Assembly: GCA_035079385.1 (NCBI GenBank) | Contig: JAVHKY010000013.1 | Span: 16,676,001 to 16,740,000, forward strand | Source of the DNA: Aspidiotus rigidus | Lineage: Eukaryota; Arthropoda; Insecta; Hemiptera; Diaspididae | Reading direction: 5' to 3' | Length of the DNA: 64,000 bases | Part shown: positions 1 to 10,850 of the stretch, one piece after another | How the letters are laid out: each line of letters begins with the position of its first letter | How positions within the stretch are numbered: position 1 is the stretch's first letter | Notes under the pieces: generated by a model | Database searches by the model: none | Seen by the model: only the letters and a program-made list of their open reading frames with translations | Told to the model about the DNA's origin: nothing | Translations under genes and position numbers: made by a program

Positions 1-760
1 GGGAGAGGGAATTAAAAAATTTCATTTTCCAAGCTATTTACCGAACAATCCTCCACAGAACAGGTTCTCTGTTAAAAACTGATCTATGAGGTCTTGAGAT
101 TATGAAGGCTGAGCTGTGACGTCACTAAACTGTGACGTCATAAGCCCCGCACCTCAAGTTATACACGATAGGTGAGGGACTTATTGTGACGTCACAAGGC
201 TGGCCTATGACGTCATCGCACTGCGTCGTCATAAGCCCCCACCCTCCAAGCTATATATGATAGGAGGACGACTCTCGTGCTGTATATTTCGAAGTCCCTA
301 AAATAGGTGCATGTCACTCATGACGTCCTATTTTATAAGTGTCTTATAGTAGGTCTCTGCCTCCTTTATATTAATTTTATCCCAAGTCTAGGCTTGCTTG
401 AATTCTCAATACCAAAACCAATACGACTTATAGAACAGGCTCCCTGCGTTCCTTCTTTAAGGAAACCGTCGTCTTTCTAAGTCACTTTCCTTTCATATAT
501 CATGGCTAGACAATCAAAATTTTCTCAAACCCAACCACCAATGTTTGGTATAAATATCCATGTTTATCTTTCACAGCCCCTCCTTCGAGTCTTTGAAAGG
601 GAAGGAGACCAACACATCCAAGGAAAATAATACCGACACGAGCCAGCAAAAGTGCAGCCTAAGTGATTTAGCCCATTTTCTGGCAAAACTCGACTTGGAG
701 GGGCTGGAATACGGACACCCTCTCTCCTTCTAGAATATCTCGGCAATAGTGACAGCACAA
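1..760. repeat. Helentron-like dispersed repeat pieces with TGACGTCA palindromes
   Basis: Diverged pieces of the dispersed family also seen at 17.9-18.7, 24.3, 26.5, 30.0, 39.3-40.5 and 60.2 kb. Shared motifs are a gttccctgttaaaa or cagggaacctg edge, a tatatgataggagg tract and a cttccttaacgaagt-like tract. Four exact TGACGTCA octamers sit at 116-123, 133-140, 187-194 and 208-215. Confidence 0.5.
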
Positions 761-2140
761 ACGATGAAGGTCAGTTTTGAGAAAATTTGAGCCACGCGGA
801 AGGGGGAGAGACTTAATCAGATAGGTCTCAAGCAGACCTTGACGATCAGGTAAAGGTTTTTTGTCAACTTCTCACGGAGAATTTTATGGTTAAGCGAACT
901 TTAATTGGTTAGCAATAATTACTCTTTCATAAAAAGACCGTAAGATAGGCATAAGTTGAAACTAGTTTCGGCATAAAATAAACATCCAGAATTGTCGCGA
1001 AATATTCGTTTTTAATTATTCAACTTTTTCTCGCGGTTGACGCACTTTCTCCATCGCCGTCATCTCGAATTTGGAAACTATATTAGTTACTTTTCAGATT
1101 TGTCGAGTTTACGCGCAGAAAGAAAATACAAAGCATCCTCTGAACACTACGCTTAAATTTGCCGAGAAACTCAAATTTTGGTTACAGTGAAGATAGAAAA
1201 AATTGTTTGAAATCGAGTACATAAAATCGCTCTTTGTACGTTTTTTCATCATTCGTAAAATGGATTATGCAACATTAGGTACATTCCAAAAGGAAAGGAT
1301 AATTATGCATAATTGAAACATCCTTCGCGTGAGTTTTCGTATGAATCACGTGAGGTACTGAAACGACCTTCACTTTTGCCATTTGGTGCATTAAAAATAA
1401 ATTCGTGCAAAAAGTACGAAAACCCTAGATTTCGCGGTTAATCTGTCCACGCGGTCATCAGCGGCGACAAATGAAGGTGCCTTTCTCACGATTTTGGAAC
1501 GTTATATAGTTCATTTTCGATATAGGCGTACGCTCATGATTACGTGTAGATCCATAAAATTAGGACGTAAAGCTATTTTAACGGTTAGACTATAAAAAAG
1601 ATACGAATGTACCGCGAGTTTTCTAAATTTTATATTCACACATCTACGATACCTATAGAGAGAAGAGACGTCGCTAAAACAGTATAAAACGAGCACTTTT
1701 ACTCAATAATATTCTCGAGTTTGAAGTACTTTTTTTTCCCTGCATAGTGTATTCTAGTTCACATTAGTCTGCATAATGCATAAGTCCATTCGAAGAGATT
1801 CGGCGCGCAGAATTCACAACTCGTGCGGTACACGAAGGAGAGAAAGAGAAAAAAGAACGGTAGAATTTTAAACTTTGCCCGAATGAAAATGGAAATTCTT
1901 GAAAAATTTAGTTCCCGTAGTCACGTTTTCGGTTCGCTTTTCATACCGTCGACGTTGTTTCCGTCGCTGAAGGCGTCGCGAATTCGAGGAAATGAAAAAA
2001 CCATTCGGGATAGCGGTGTTGTTGTACCCTTAATCAAAAATTAACCTCCTAATCCCGCGAAAACGGGCTTTAAGATTAAATTGTGTAACCGTTTTCGTTA
2101 TTCTTCCATTTTCGCCGGGGTAAATTAATTCAAAAATTAC
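761..2140. other. Unassigned intron sequence
   Basis: AT-rich single-copy-looking sequence downstream of the last SLC6 exon seen. Both strands were checked for SLC6 TM4-TM5 motifs and none was found. Short open frames show no recognisable protein. Confidence 0.4.
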
Positions 2141-2366
2141 ATGTAAAATTCTTCTGCTGGCGTTTTGGGTGCGAGCGGACGAACCCCACTCGCCGCAACG
2201 TTGAAAGATGAGCTCCAACAGCTGGGCGAATTCCATCGGTTCGAGCAATGCGTCCACGGCGGATCGTCGCGAAAAGCGCTAAACAAATAGTATAACATGT
2301 AGGCAATGATCACGTTGTAATACGTAGACAGGAAGAAAGACACAATGACGCTCGATAAGCCGGCAC
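2141..2366 (-). CDS. SLC6 transporter, exon with TM3 and start of extracellular loop 2
   Basis: Third exon seen of the SLC6 gene. The acceptor is tgttttcag/GTGCCGG; the reading begins AGLSSVIVSFFL then STYYNVIIAYMLYYLF, the TM3 region with the conserved STYYNVI core. PPW, two cysteines in CSNRWNSPSCW (the usual EL2 disulphide pair) and a terminal PAEEFY follow, as in many SLC6 proteins just before TM4. The donor is probably TACAT/GTAATT, which gives a phase 2 exit and avoids the in-frame TAA that directly follows in the genomic sequence. Later exons (TM4-TM12) were sought in 1-2140 and not found, so the gene continues off the left edge or past a long intron. Confidence 0.88.
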
Positions 2367-2607
2367 CTGAAAACAGATCGAACGAAAAATTACGACGATA
2401 CTTAATGTTTAATTTTTATTATTTTTTTCCCTCTTCAAAAATAATAATAACGTTGTTAAATTACGTTTCGGGCATCCGAAAGTGCTTCGATAATTTCGTA
2501 AGAGCTGATAAAAATTTTCAAGCCGATTTGTTTGACCAAAGTATTTCATTGCGACAGTTCAGAGATAATATAAGAATTGGATGAATATACAATATCATAT
2601 TACTTAC

Positions 2608-2742
2608 CCTTGAAAATAGGACAAAGCTTCGATAATACACCAATCGGGCCGCGTCGTGAAAATTGACCAATGGCTAATTCCATATATAACATAGGTACAC
2701 TACATAATAGTAATATTAAAAAATAAGGTATCAGGAATACAC
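2608..2742 (-). CDS. SLC6 transporter, exon with TM2
   Basis: Second exon seen of the same SLC6 gene. It encodes [20 protein letters not shown] then [14 protein letters not shown] and a CPIFKG end, which is the TM2 and intracellular-loop-1 signature of the family (GGxFLIPYxxxLxxxGxPxxxxE...GQ...GPI). The acceptor is ttgttacag/GTGTATT and the donor AAGG/GTAAGTA, both on the minus strand. The exon is 135 bp and phase 1 on both sides. The split glycine codon rejoins as GGT with the exon at 21051-21247, giving [11 protein letters not shown] with no gap. It is followed by a 241 bp intron to the next exon. Confidence 0.93.
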
Positions 2743-4130
2743 CTGTAACAAGAGAAAAGAAGAAGAAAACAACGAGATTATTTCGGTTACATAGGATTAA
2801 CATTTGTTATGCATGGCTATTACGTAATGGCTGGGGCTATATGAAGCCTACAGCACTTCTTAAAATTGAACGAGTATGACTTTGCAAATTTATGCATGCC
2901 AAGTCCTAAGGATATACCCGTGTTCGACGCAATGTTTCTCCATTCTTTTAATTCGTATAATATACTTAGTTAGGTATCAGAAGTAATACGGAGAAATTTA
3001 TCAAATTTTTTTTTTTTATTATTTAACTAGCAAGTCCGGCGCGCCTACGGCGCGCCTCTTAGTTTTTTGTTTTTTCATTTTTATCTTATTCGAGAGCGCT
3101 ATATAAACAGGAATAATTTTTAAAAATCTCGGTAAATTATCTAGATATTTCTACTTTGGATATTGAAAAAAAAAAGTAGAAATTCTCCAGACAACTTTTT
3201 TTTGGATATCTGTATTCAAAATTTTTATGCAAACACAAAGTTCTCATGGCTACTTTTAATTCTGTTATTTAGGGTTTTGGGTAAGGTAGATACATGAAAC
3301 AAAGGGAGTAACTCTGGGGTTTAAGGTTATTTGAAATTTCTTAGATACACTATTTTCTTTGTATCTTTTCATATCTCATAGTTCAATTCAATCTGCTTAG
3401 TTTTCTTTTCAAGCTTTTCTTCTTTCCTAATTTCATTCAATTTTGCACTCTTTCATTCTTTACTTGTTCTTCCATACAACCTTTTTTTTTTTTCTTTCTT
3501 TCTTCATCGTTTCCTGAGTCTTCCAAATTGTTCTCTGCCTCAGTATTACACTCTTCCAGTTTTCCCTCTCTTCCTATTCTTCTTTTTCAGTCCTCTGCAT
3601 CCATCTTCTCCAATTATCCGTATGGTGATAATTAATTCTACGTGTCATCCTCTAATCTACAAATTAATGGAAGAAAAACGTTTCGATTCTAAGATTAGTT
3701 CATTCATTTCCCTTTTTCTCTTTCACTTTTTTTCTACATAAGATTTTTTTTGAAATCTTGTGTGATTATATGTTGACAGTATAATTTGTTACTACAGTCG
3801 TTCCAATTTTCAGCGATGATTATTTCTTTGACCTCACTTTTTTACATGCAAATAATGTAACTCCTCCTATTTTCGAGTTGATTTTAGTTGAGACTTTGAA
3901 AATCCCTTCCTTCAATTACCTTAATTAGAACAAAATTTCTCAAGGCCCTCACTTTATTCCTTCGAGTCCACCCACCTCCAACTAACAGTTATTCTTGACA
4001 TCGAGTCCTGATTTGTGTAATTCACTATTCTCTAGGGATTCTTCTGTTAAATCCTAATGATGTTAAGAGCATCGCTAGTTTTTTATGATGTCAACTACCT
4101 AACCTAAATCGAGGTTCAATAGGAAACCTA
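2743..4130. other. Unassigned intron sequence with a GC-rich hairpin
   Basis: T-rich low-complexity tracts. The only notable structure is at 3025-3060: an ACTAG, then two copies of the 8-mer GGCGCGCC separated by TAC, then TTAGT. Nothing codes recognisably. Confidence 0.4.
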
Positions 4131-4500
4131 TTCCATAGGGGGAGGGATTTTTGAAAATTTTGGTGTCTCGCCATCATTTACCTAGAACGATGGTTGATAT
4201 TTTTCCAAGTCCTTTTCCTGTCATATATATCTTGGAATTTGAAATTCTTCCATGTTCCTCTCTTAAAAAATATAGCTTGGAAGTTGAAAGTTTTTAAAGT
4301 TATCCACTTGTCATAATTGCATAGGTCGATGTACAAAATGCGTTTTCAATTTCAACTCCTCTGATGGTTCAATTTTTTCCAAGTTCCTCTCCTGTCATAT
4401 ATAGCTCAATTCCCAATATTAAAAATCTTTTCAAATCTGACTCCTTTGATATTGAAAATTTTTCCTATCCCTTATCTATCATAATAGAGCTCAAATGTCT
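4130..4500. repeat. Diverged copies of the tatatgatagg / cctatcatatata repeat
   Basis: Several degenerate units of the form 'ttccaagtcc...cctgtcatatatagctt' in the orientation opposite to 39.4-40.4 kb. They are recognised by repeated 'tcctgtcatatat' and 'aagtccctc' blocks at about 40-100 bp spacing. No coding potential. Confidence 0.4.
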
Positions 4501-4734
4501 CAATTTTTCCGAGTCCCTCCTGCTATAGTTGGCTTAATTTTCAAAATTTTATCAAATCTAATTCCTCTTTTTGGAACCCCTCCAATTTTGAATTCAATTC
4601 TCAATATCAAAACCAATCCGTCCTATAGAAGAGGATGTGGGAATTCCTTATTCAAACATGTGATTGTTTTCTATTACAGCCTTCAATTGAACTGCTTTTG
4701 GTTGAATCCTAGAAATCTGATTGGAAGCTTCATT

Positions 4735-5045
4735 ACAAACCTTACTATCTTATTATACAGATAATCTGAGAATCTATCACCTTTTTTCCTGTCCTACTCT
4801 TCAAAATCAACATACTTCCTACAAAGTATTTTCTCAATTATCCTCTGACCTGTGTAATCATTTCCAACACAATTTCCAACTCTCGCAACTTAGTCAGTTC
4901 CATTTTCCAAATATTTCAGTTCCTTTTCTTCTTCTACTTCTTACAATGGAAGTGATTTTTGATTCAAAAAGTTGATATTGATAAGGGATCATCATATTTT
5001 GGTGACTATTATTTTCTATTTTGCCTATTAGCTCTCCTTCATTAG
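4735..5045 (+). pseudogene. C-terminal and 3' relic of RNase H-type non-LTR retrotransposon
   Basis: A decayed copy of the C-terminal, zinc-knuckle-like end of the non-LTR ORF2 described at 5720-6320. The phrases YYTDNLRIYHLFSCPTLQNQ and the following Phe/Leu-rich tail match that copy closely, as does the untranslated tail (gaagtgattttt ... ctctccttcattag). The frame is broken and nothing upstream of the C-terminal domain is recognisable. It sits inside the SLC6 intron. Confidence 0.6.
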
Positions 5046-5719
5046 GACATTTCGACGTCATTAGAACTTTTTGCCAAATTAATTATCCTTCAATTTGCGA
5101 AGTGCTAAATTGTATCGGATAAAATGAGGTATGAAGTGCAAAGAGAAGATCGTTACCGTTATAATATTAGGCTTTAGCTATTTTTTAGCTTAATTGTATC
5201 GGGTAAATTAGGTATGTGATGGATTTCGTCTGAAGCCTTCCTCTAGGGAACTGAGGTATGTTTTATGCGCTACTTTTATTCCATTCTTCAGGGTTTTCCG
5301 AAACTCTTTATACTTGTTGATATTATTTATGGTAATATTCTTTTTCAACTTTCGTTGTGCCCTTTTCTTAGAATCGTACCCCCTACTTTTCCTGAATACG
5401 TCCCTCTCAATTTCTCACATGATGTGTCTATAGTTGGAATTCTGATTAGGTTCAAGCTCACACTTTTCTACGCTCATCTGTACAAAACGTATCTGTTATT
5501 TGATTCTCAGTTCACATCGGTTGCCCTTAATATGATCAAACTGATTGCGCGCCTAAAAACTGCACCCTTTCACCCAAAATTAAGGACCCCACCTTGTAAC
5601 TACGTACTTACGACCATAAAAACTTTCATTATTTCTTAATCCTAGCTTAATTCTTGTATCACTCACATAAAAAAACAACCCTGCAACAAACTTAGAATCA
5701 TTAAAAGTTAACCTATCCT
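5046..5719. other. Unassigned intron sequence
   Basis: Between two related non-LTR tails. It contains a 124-codon open frame (5265-5639) that starts at the first Met after a non-coding stretch and resembles no family. The block ttagctattttttagct...ttgtatcgggta at about 5170-5205 recurs at about 6836-6865, marking this as part of a repeated 3' region. Confidence 0.35.
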
Positions 5720-6320
5720 CAGTCTTCATTGAACAGAAATTCCCACCATAAAGAGGTTATTTTCGCTCGATATAGAATTGGTCACTCTCAACTTGAACAT
5801 TCTCATCTCCTCCTGGGTTGCCATGCTCTACCTTCATGTAAATCTTATTATGCAGATAATCTGACGATCTATCATCTTTTTTCCTATCCTACTCTCCAAA
5901 ATCAACGTACTTCCCACAATATAATCTCAGTCTCATCCTCTGTCCCATGTAATCATTCCCAACATGGTTTCCAACTCCCGCAACTACCTATGGTACTCAA
6001 TTACTCCAACTTATACACATCCATTTTCTTTCTCCTGCCTTAAAATTTTGAGTACCACCATCTGACTCGATTGCTACCTCTTCTTCCAATCATCTTCCCT
6101 ATCCTCACGTTCTTTTCGTTTGTTTCTCACTCCACTCCAGTTATTCTTATTTTCAGAATACAACCATAATACCATTTTACAAATTATTTTAATCGCTTTT
6201 CTTCTTTTACTTCTTACAATTGAAGTGATTTTTATTCAAAAAGTTGACACTGATAAGGGATTCTCATATTTTTATGACTACCATTTTCTATTTTACCTGT
6301 TGGCTCTCCTTCATTAGATA
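5720..6320 (+). pseudogene. C-terminal domain relic of RNase H-type non-LTR retrotransposon
   Basis: The translation NRNSHHKEVIFARYRIGHSQ followed by EHSHLL and a Cys/His segment matches the segment after RNase H in the copy at 7078-7388 (RREEVILTRLRIGHTRITHS). In I, R1 and LOA-type elements this region follows the RNase H domain and carries a C..C..H..C knuckle, here degraded to PSCKSYYADNLTIYHLFSYP. There are stops downstream. The 3' tail is shared with 4935-5045. It is a 5'-truncated, dead insertion inside the SLC6 intron. Confidence 0.7.
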
Positions 6321-7077
6321 CTTATATTATCATTATAATTATATGGACATTGTGACTTCATTAAAACTTTTTGTCGAATTCATTTTTCTTGTCTCACGTC
6401 CAAGAAAGTAAGCTACCTTTTATCGAGACTTTGGACATCTAACCTGAAGTGAGGTTGTTTAAAGAGGCGAGGTAATCGATGTAAGGTTGAATCGTTGTTA
6501 CGTTTTATTTTGCTAGGCAATTCATTTTTTTTTTTTTTTTTTTCTTCCTCCAAATTTGCTAGGTAATTCATTTTACTCTTATAAATAATAATATAATCTT
6601 GTCACAGTATGATAATTGACGTCGGATGCGATAACAGGAAAATGGAAAACTTTTACACGCACGTTTGTGATAATGAATCGTTGCACTTAAATAACCAATA
6701 ATTATTAATTTTCTATTTTCTATTTTCTATTTTGCCTGTTAACCTTCAGTCGCTGTGACGTCATTAGAATTTCACGAATATTTTTTCTTATAATTTGCTA
6801 GGCAATTCATATATATAGTAATAGAATACACGCGTTAGCTATTTTTTAGCTAAATTGTATCGGGCAAATCAGGAATGAGAGGCAAAGGGTCATTTAGCTT
6901 TTTAGTATATTAGATTAACGAGCTACAAGCTGCTCAAAGGGCTATTAGCTCGGGTTGTTTACAGACTTATCATTTAATCGCTTAATTTATAGTGGTTTAG
7001 GTAGAATTATTTTAACAGAGTTATATTATATTAACGTATGTTGTGTTGAGTTGTAAGAGTTTGTTGAGGTAGAATAG
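6321..7077. other. AT-rich intron sequence, part of non-LTR 3' regions
   Basis: Contains repeated tails (ttgctaggcaattcat twice, tattttctattttgcctgtt) shared with the non-LTR 3' regions to the left. No gene seen. Confidence 0.35.
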
Positions 7078-7388
7078 TTAGATGAGAGAGTAGAATTCTG
7101 TGAGACGTAAGTATTGTAGTGACAGTGTGACAGTGCCGCGATCATTTTTAAGAGCTTGTGAGATGGAGGAAGAGACCTGTAGTGAAGAACGAAGGGATTG
7201 GAGATGGGAACATGAGAACATATTATGATCAGTTGTGAGATTTGCTTCTTTACAATATGGGCAGGATGGAGGCGATAATGTGTAAGGGTTGATTAAATGA
7301 GAGTGTGTTATGCGAGTGTGACCTATTCTTAGTCTAGTGAGGATGACTTCTTCTCTTCGTGAATTTCTATTGGAGCTTGACCAAGGTG
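7078..7388 (-). pseudogene. Non-LTR ORF2 C-terminus after RNase H (segment split by transposon)
   Basis: Minus-strand reading SSSNRNSRREEVILTRLRIG, HTRITHSHLINP, then CPYCKEANLTTDHNMFSCSH, a C-x2-C-x9-H-x4-C knuckle typical of the C-terminus of RNase H-bearing non-LTR elements. It ends at a TAA at 7078-7080. It is the continuation of the RNase H domain at 9665-10323, from which it was separated by the 2.3 kb transposon at 7389-9664. Joining needs a one-base frame change, so the ORF is dead or was damaged at insertion. Confidence is high for the family and moderate for the exact limits. Confidence 0.8.
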
Positions 7389-9664
7389 CACAGTGGGATG
7401 AAACGCCATGCTAGTGGCCAAAATTCTAATTTTCGAGTGAGTGCCTAATGAAGATCATCTAAGGGGTTTTTGTGGTCGTAAAATTCGATTTTCTAGTCAG
7501 ATTTATGATTGCGTCATTTCTTCTCAAAGTTTGAAGCTTTTATTTGGAGTTTATGAACAAAAGTTCAACTGACCAAGAGCAACAGTTTATCAAAGTCGTC
7601 TAAGGTAGGCTTGCTCAACTTGCGGCCCGCGAAGCACTCTCCTGCGGCCCGCGAACGAATTTCAGAAAACCCAAAAAGTAGTAGAAACCTTACGATTTCA
7701 TGACACGATTTGATTTCATAATACAAGTAGGATACAAAGATTTTTTTTTAATGCATAGGAACATGTATGAAAAAAAAAAAATAAAAAAAAAATAATGTTG
7801 AAAAAATAGGAAAGTAATCTAATCAATGTGATGGCTGTCTTCGTTTTTCAGCTGCGAGTTCAGGAATATTTCCCCTTTATTTATCGTTCTACATTACAAT
7901 AAAACGATTTGCGGCCCTCGGAAATTTCGGGAGACACAGATGCGGCCCGCGAGTCGTAAAAGGTTGAGCAGGACTGGTCTAAGGGGTAATCAAGATCGTA
8001 GAATTTGAATTTTCAGTCAGATTTATGATTGGATAATTTTTCTCAAAGTTTAGGATCATTTTTGCTCTAAGTTTGAAGCTTTTACTTCGAGTTCCTAGAC
8101 AAAAAGTATACTGACTAAGAGGAAAAGTTTATGAACATCATCTAAGGGGTAACCGAGATCGTAGTATTCGACTTTTCAGTCAGATCTACAGCATTTTTCC
8201 TTGATCTCTGAAGCTTTTATTTAGAGTTTGTGGACAAAGGTTTTACTGATCAAGAGCAATAGATTATGAAGATAGGATAAGGGGTGATCAAGACTGTAGA
8301 ACTCAAATATTTTTCCTTGAAATCACCTTCTACGTAATAATAATAATTTTGGATCTTATCTCTGAAGCTACTTCTGATAAATCAATATTATGACAAAAAA
8401 AAAGAAATGTATTTCAACAAGCAATATTGAGTACGGTTATCAAAATATCGAATTATTCTTTAGAAATTCTAGTATCTAAGAAAATTCAAAATTTGCAGAA
8501 TGAAGTATCATTCAATTCAAAATTGAAAAATCTTCCTTTTCTTCCAATTTGCTTCTCTCATCTTCTTACTTCTTCACTTATGTCATCTTCCTCAGTTTGA
8601 TTCATGATTAAAATTTTCTCAGTTTGTTTTTGCCAAAGGCTCGGATTTTTTCTTCTTTTTCGGTCAAAGGCTGGAAATAAAGGGGTCCTATCTCCTTAGA
8701 ATGAGTTGAAGTCACGCTTAAACAGGTGCAGATCCAGACGATCACTTTAGGAGGGGAAATGATTCAAAAAAAGTCTAAAGGATATTTTTTTTTACATTCT
8801 CTTCGATACTACAGATTTTTTTTTTTTTGGGGGGGGGAAGGGAGAAATTCCCCCCCCCCCCCCCGTGGATTCACGCCTGCCCAAACAGATAGAATACTTT
8901 TTTAAATCAATTATGCAAAGCAACAAAAGATCTTTCAAATAGTACGGGTATAAATGGAATTTTATCCATTGTAACGTCCTGGAAGGGGAGGGGGTAGCGA
9001 ATTCTGTACACAGCAATGTATGAAAACCTGTTCTACATCGTGTTACCGAGGCCATTATTATCATTGATTCGAGTTTAATTTCTTTTGAAAATTGAGCTAT
9101 TCTATTAAATAGCTGCGATCCCAATAAATAGATTTTATGCTCAAATAACTGAAAGAAATATATTGAAAAATCACGAAAAGGCGCAAAAAGGCGCAAAAAG
9201 TGTCAATGTGGGTTGAGAGAGGAAGGTTTCAAGAAATCATTTCCGTCCCACTTTTGGTAAATTTTTTAAATGGCTAATACAAAACCTATTATGGAATTTT
9301 GACTATAAATGTATTACAATTTTGCTTACTTTCGGAGTATTTTATGAGGAGAAATAGTCGTCCAATCATCAAATGCCGTAAAAATTTCAAAAGTTCAATC
9401 AAAATTCTTTATAAATCACAAGACTCCTATCACCTCGTAGAGAATACGGAAGGAACTACGTGCTTCCGAAATACAATGACTGAGTGTTCTGTTGAAATAG
9501 GCTTAGTACATCTGTCATGCTGCTCACACCAACGCACTTCCGCAAAAACTGGTTTCATTATTGAATTAGGGTGGTCGGAACGTTTCTAAAACGTAAACAA
9601 AATAATTCGCACCTCTTCGATTTTCGAATTTTGGCCAGCTAGAATAGCATTTCATCCCACTGTG
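7389..9664. mobile_element. TIR DNA transposon (CACAGTGGG ends) inserted in the non-LTR element
   Basis: The left end CACAGTGGGATGAAACGCCA mirrors the right end (reverse complement CACAGTGGGATGAAATGCTA); imperfect inverted repeats extend at least 38 bp with GGCCAAAATTC in common. A 5 bp AGGTG directly repeats at 7384-7388 and 9665-9669, a likely target duplication. The interior has about three 140-155 bp degenerate tandem units (ctaaggggt..atcaagatcgtag..tcagtcagatttatgat), a G-run/C-run hairpin near 8830-8865, and no recognisable transposase, so it is non-autonomous. Related copies lie at 29711-29950 and, inverted, at 51742-52968. Confidence 0.8.
7606..7976. mobile_element. hAT-type MITE nested in the TIR transposon
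   Basis: The ends TAGGCTTGCTCAACTTGCGG and (reverse complement) CAGTCCTGCTCAACCTTTTA are imperfect TIRs, with internal GCGGCCCGCGA blocks near both ends. The 8 bp GTCTAAGG repeats at 7598-7605 and 7977-7984. Sister tandem units at 8130-8150 and 29930-29945 show the uninterrupted site (tctaaggggtaatc). An 8 bp duplication is the hAT hallmark. It is 371 bp with no ORF. Confidence 0.88.
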
Positions 9665-10323
9665 AGGTGTAGGGTACTTTTTAATGGGAAGAAGTTTATT
9701 GAGAGGTTGAGTTTTCCAAGTTGAGTGCCATTGTTGGATGATGAGAGAGCGGAGTGATTTTTGTAATCTGAAGCTGGTAGGGGAGATTTATCCGTGATTT
9801 TTCTGAGGGTGGTGGCTTTTTTGGCAGCTTTGTCGACGAGATCGTGTTGGTGTAAGTCAATGTGTCCCGGTATCCATATGAATGTAATGTTGCAGTTAAT
9901 TGAGTCAAGTGTAGTTAGTAGTAGATGAATTCTTTGAATGAGTGGATGTGAGTTGTCAGGGTCTAGTAGTGAATGGAGTGAGGATAATGAGTCAGTGAGA
10001 AGTAAAAAGTTACTATTCGGTGGAAATTGAGTGAGGTGAGAAAGACATGCGAGGATGGCCATGAGTTCAGTAGTATAAACCGACGCTATGTTGTGGACTC
10101 GATGAGAGACAAGGAGACCATTGACGGAATAAGCGTAGGCAGCTCTATTCCCAGATTTGGATCCGTCCGTGAAACAGATTGTGTGGTCAGGATGTTCCTG
10201 TATCATATGATTGATGTGGGTGACGTAGGTAGATTTGTTTTGACTGGGATTTTGGGTAATATCAAGTCGAAGGGAGGGTTGGTTGTAAGTCCAAGGAGGG
10301 GAGAGTGTAAATATAGGCTGCAA
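9652..10323 (-). pseudogene. RNase H domain of non-LTR retrotransposon ORF2
   Basis: Encodes a type I RNase H that would remove RNA from the RNA:DNA hybrid during target-primed reverse transcription. The four catalytic acids are all present: D53 in CFTDGS, E86 in YTTELMAI, D111 in LLTDSLSSL and D164 in HDLVDKAAK. IPGH at residues 151-154 precedes the last one. The N-terminal PPWTYNQPSLRLDIT is the linker from the reverse transcriptase. The frame runs into the transposon TIR at 9664, so the last few codons are not native. Upstream RT pieces are at 10400-10626 and 10851-11215, and the C-terminus continues at 7078-7388. The domain is intact, but the element is broken by two insertions and stops. 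Clade is I/R1/LOA-like; the exact clade is not assigned. Confidence 0.88.
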
Positions 10324-10626
10324 GGAGTGAACTAAAATGGTTTTGTTAAGAGATTGTTCGAGACGGAAACGGACTTGAGATGTTTAGTTTTTGGAGGGAA
10401 GATTGTGTCGTAGATCGGTAGGTTTGGGAATTGAGAGATTCAGATCAAAAGATTAGAAGTCAGGATGAGTCTGCGATATGGGAGAGGTGGTTCAGCTGCG
10501 TCTGCGCTCAGGCTAAGTCTGGGGCTGGTACGGAAAGCACCCAGTGCCATTCTAAGATAATGGGTTTGGATAGCATCTAAACTTTTGAGAATTGATTTGG
10601 AAGCTAGATTGTAGACGGGGGTACCA
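10324..10626 (-). pseudogene. Non-LTR reverse transcriptase, C-terminal connection segment
   Basis: Minus-strand reading GTPVYNLASKSILKSLDAIQ, then THYLRMALGAFRTSPRLSLS and PLPYRRL, the standard stretch after the RT thumb (the YG-x-x-V/W...LDxIQ...LRxxLGAFRTSP motif). It has an in-frame stop after the LLI at about 10440. It continues from the piece at 10851-11215 across a MITE and leads into the RNase H domain. Confidence 0.82.
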
Positions 10627-10850
10627 CACTGAGAAAAATTTTGGTGGTACTTTTAACTAAAAAACATAGTAAAGCCGGTCCAGTCGAAGATTATGGTTAT
10701 AACGACTGAAAAATATAGTTATACTTACGAGAAAAAGTAGTGAATAAAACTAAATATTACTGAAATTGCTCAGTTGTTTTTACTAAAAAATCGTGACTGG
10801 ACCGGCTTTACTATGTTCTCAGTCAAATTTACTATAGTTTTTTCTCCGTG
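10627..10850. mobile_element. 224 bp MITE in the RT region (CAC[T/G]GAGAAAAA ends)
   Basis: The termini CACTGAGAAAAA and (reverse complement) CACGGAGAAAAA are inverted, and a 23 bp perfect inverted repeat (aacatagtaaagccgg...) sits about 35 bp inside each end. It interrupts the RT reading exactly between RSRLDD and GTPVYN. The flanking duplication is at most the dinucleotide CA. No coding capacity. Confidence 0.8.

Noticed and set aside
1..2140. Further SLC6 exons (TM4 onward)
   Set aside because: Both strands searched by eye for the expected TM4-TM6 motifs; none found.
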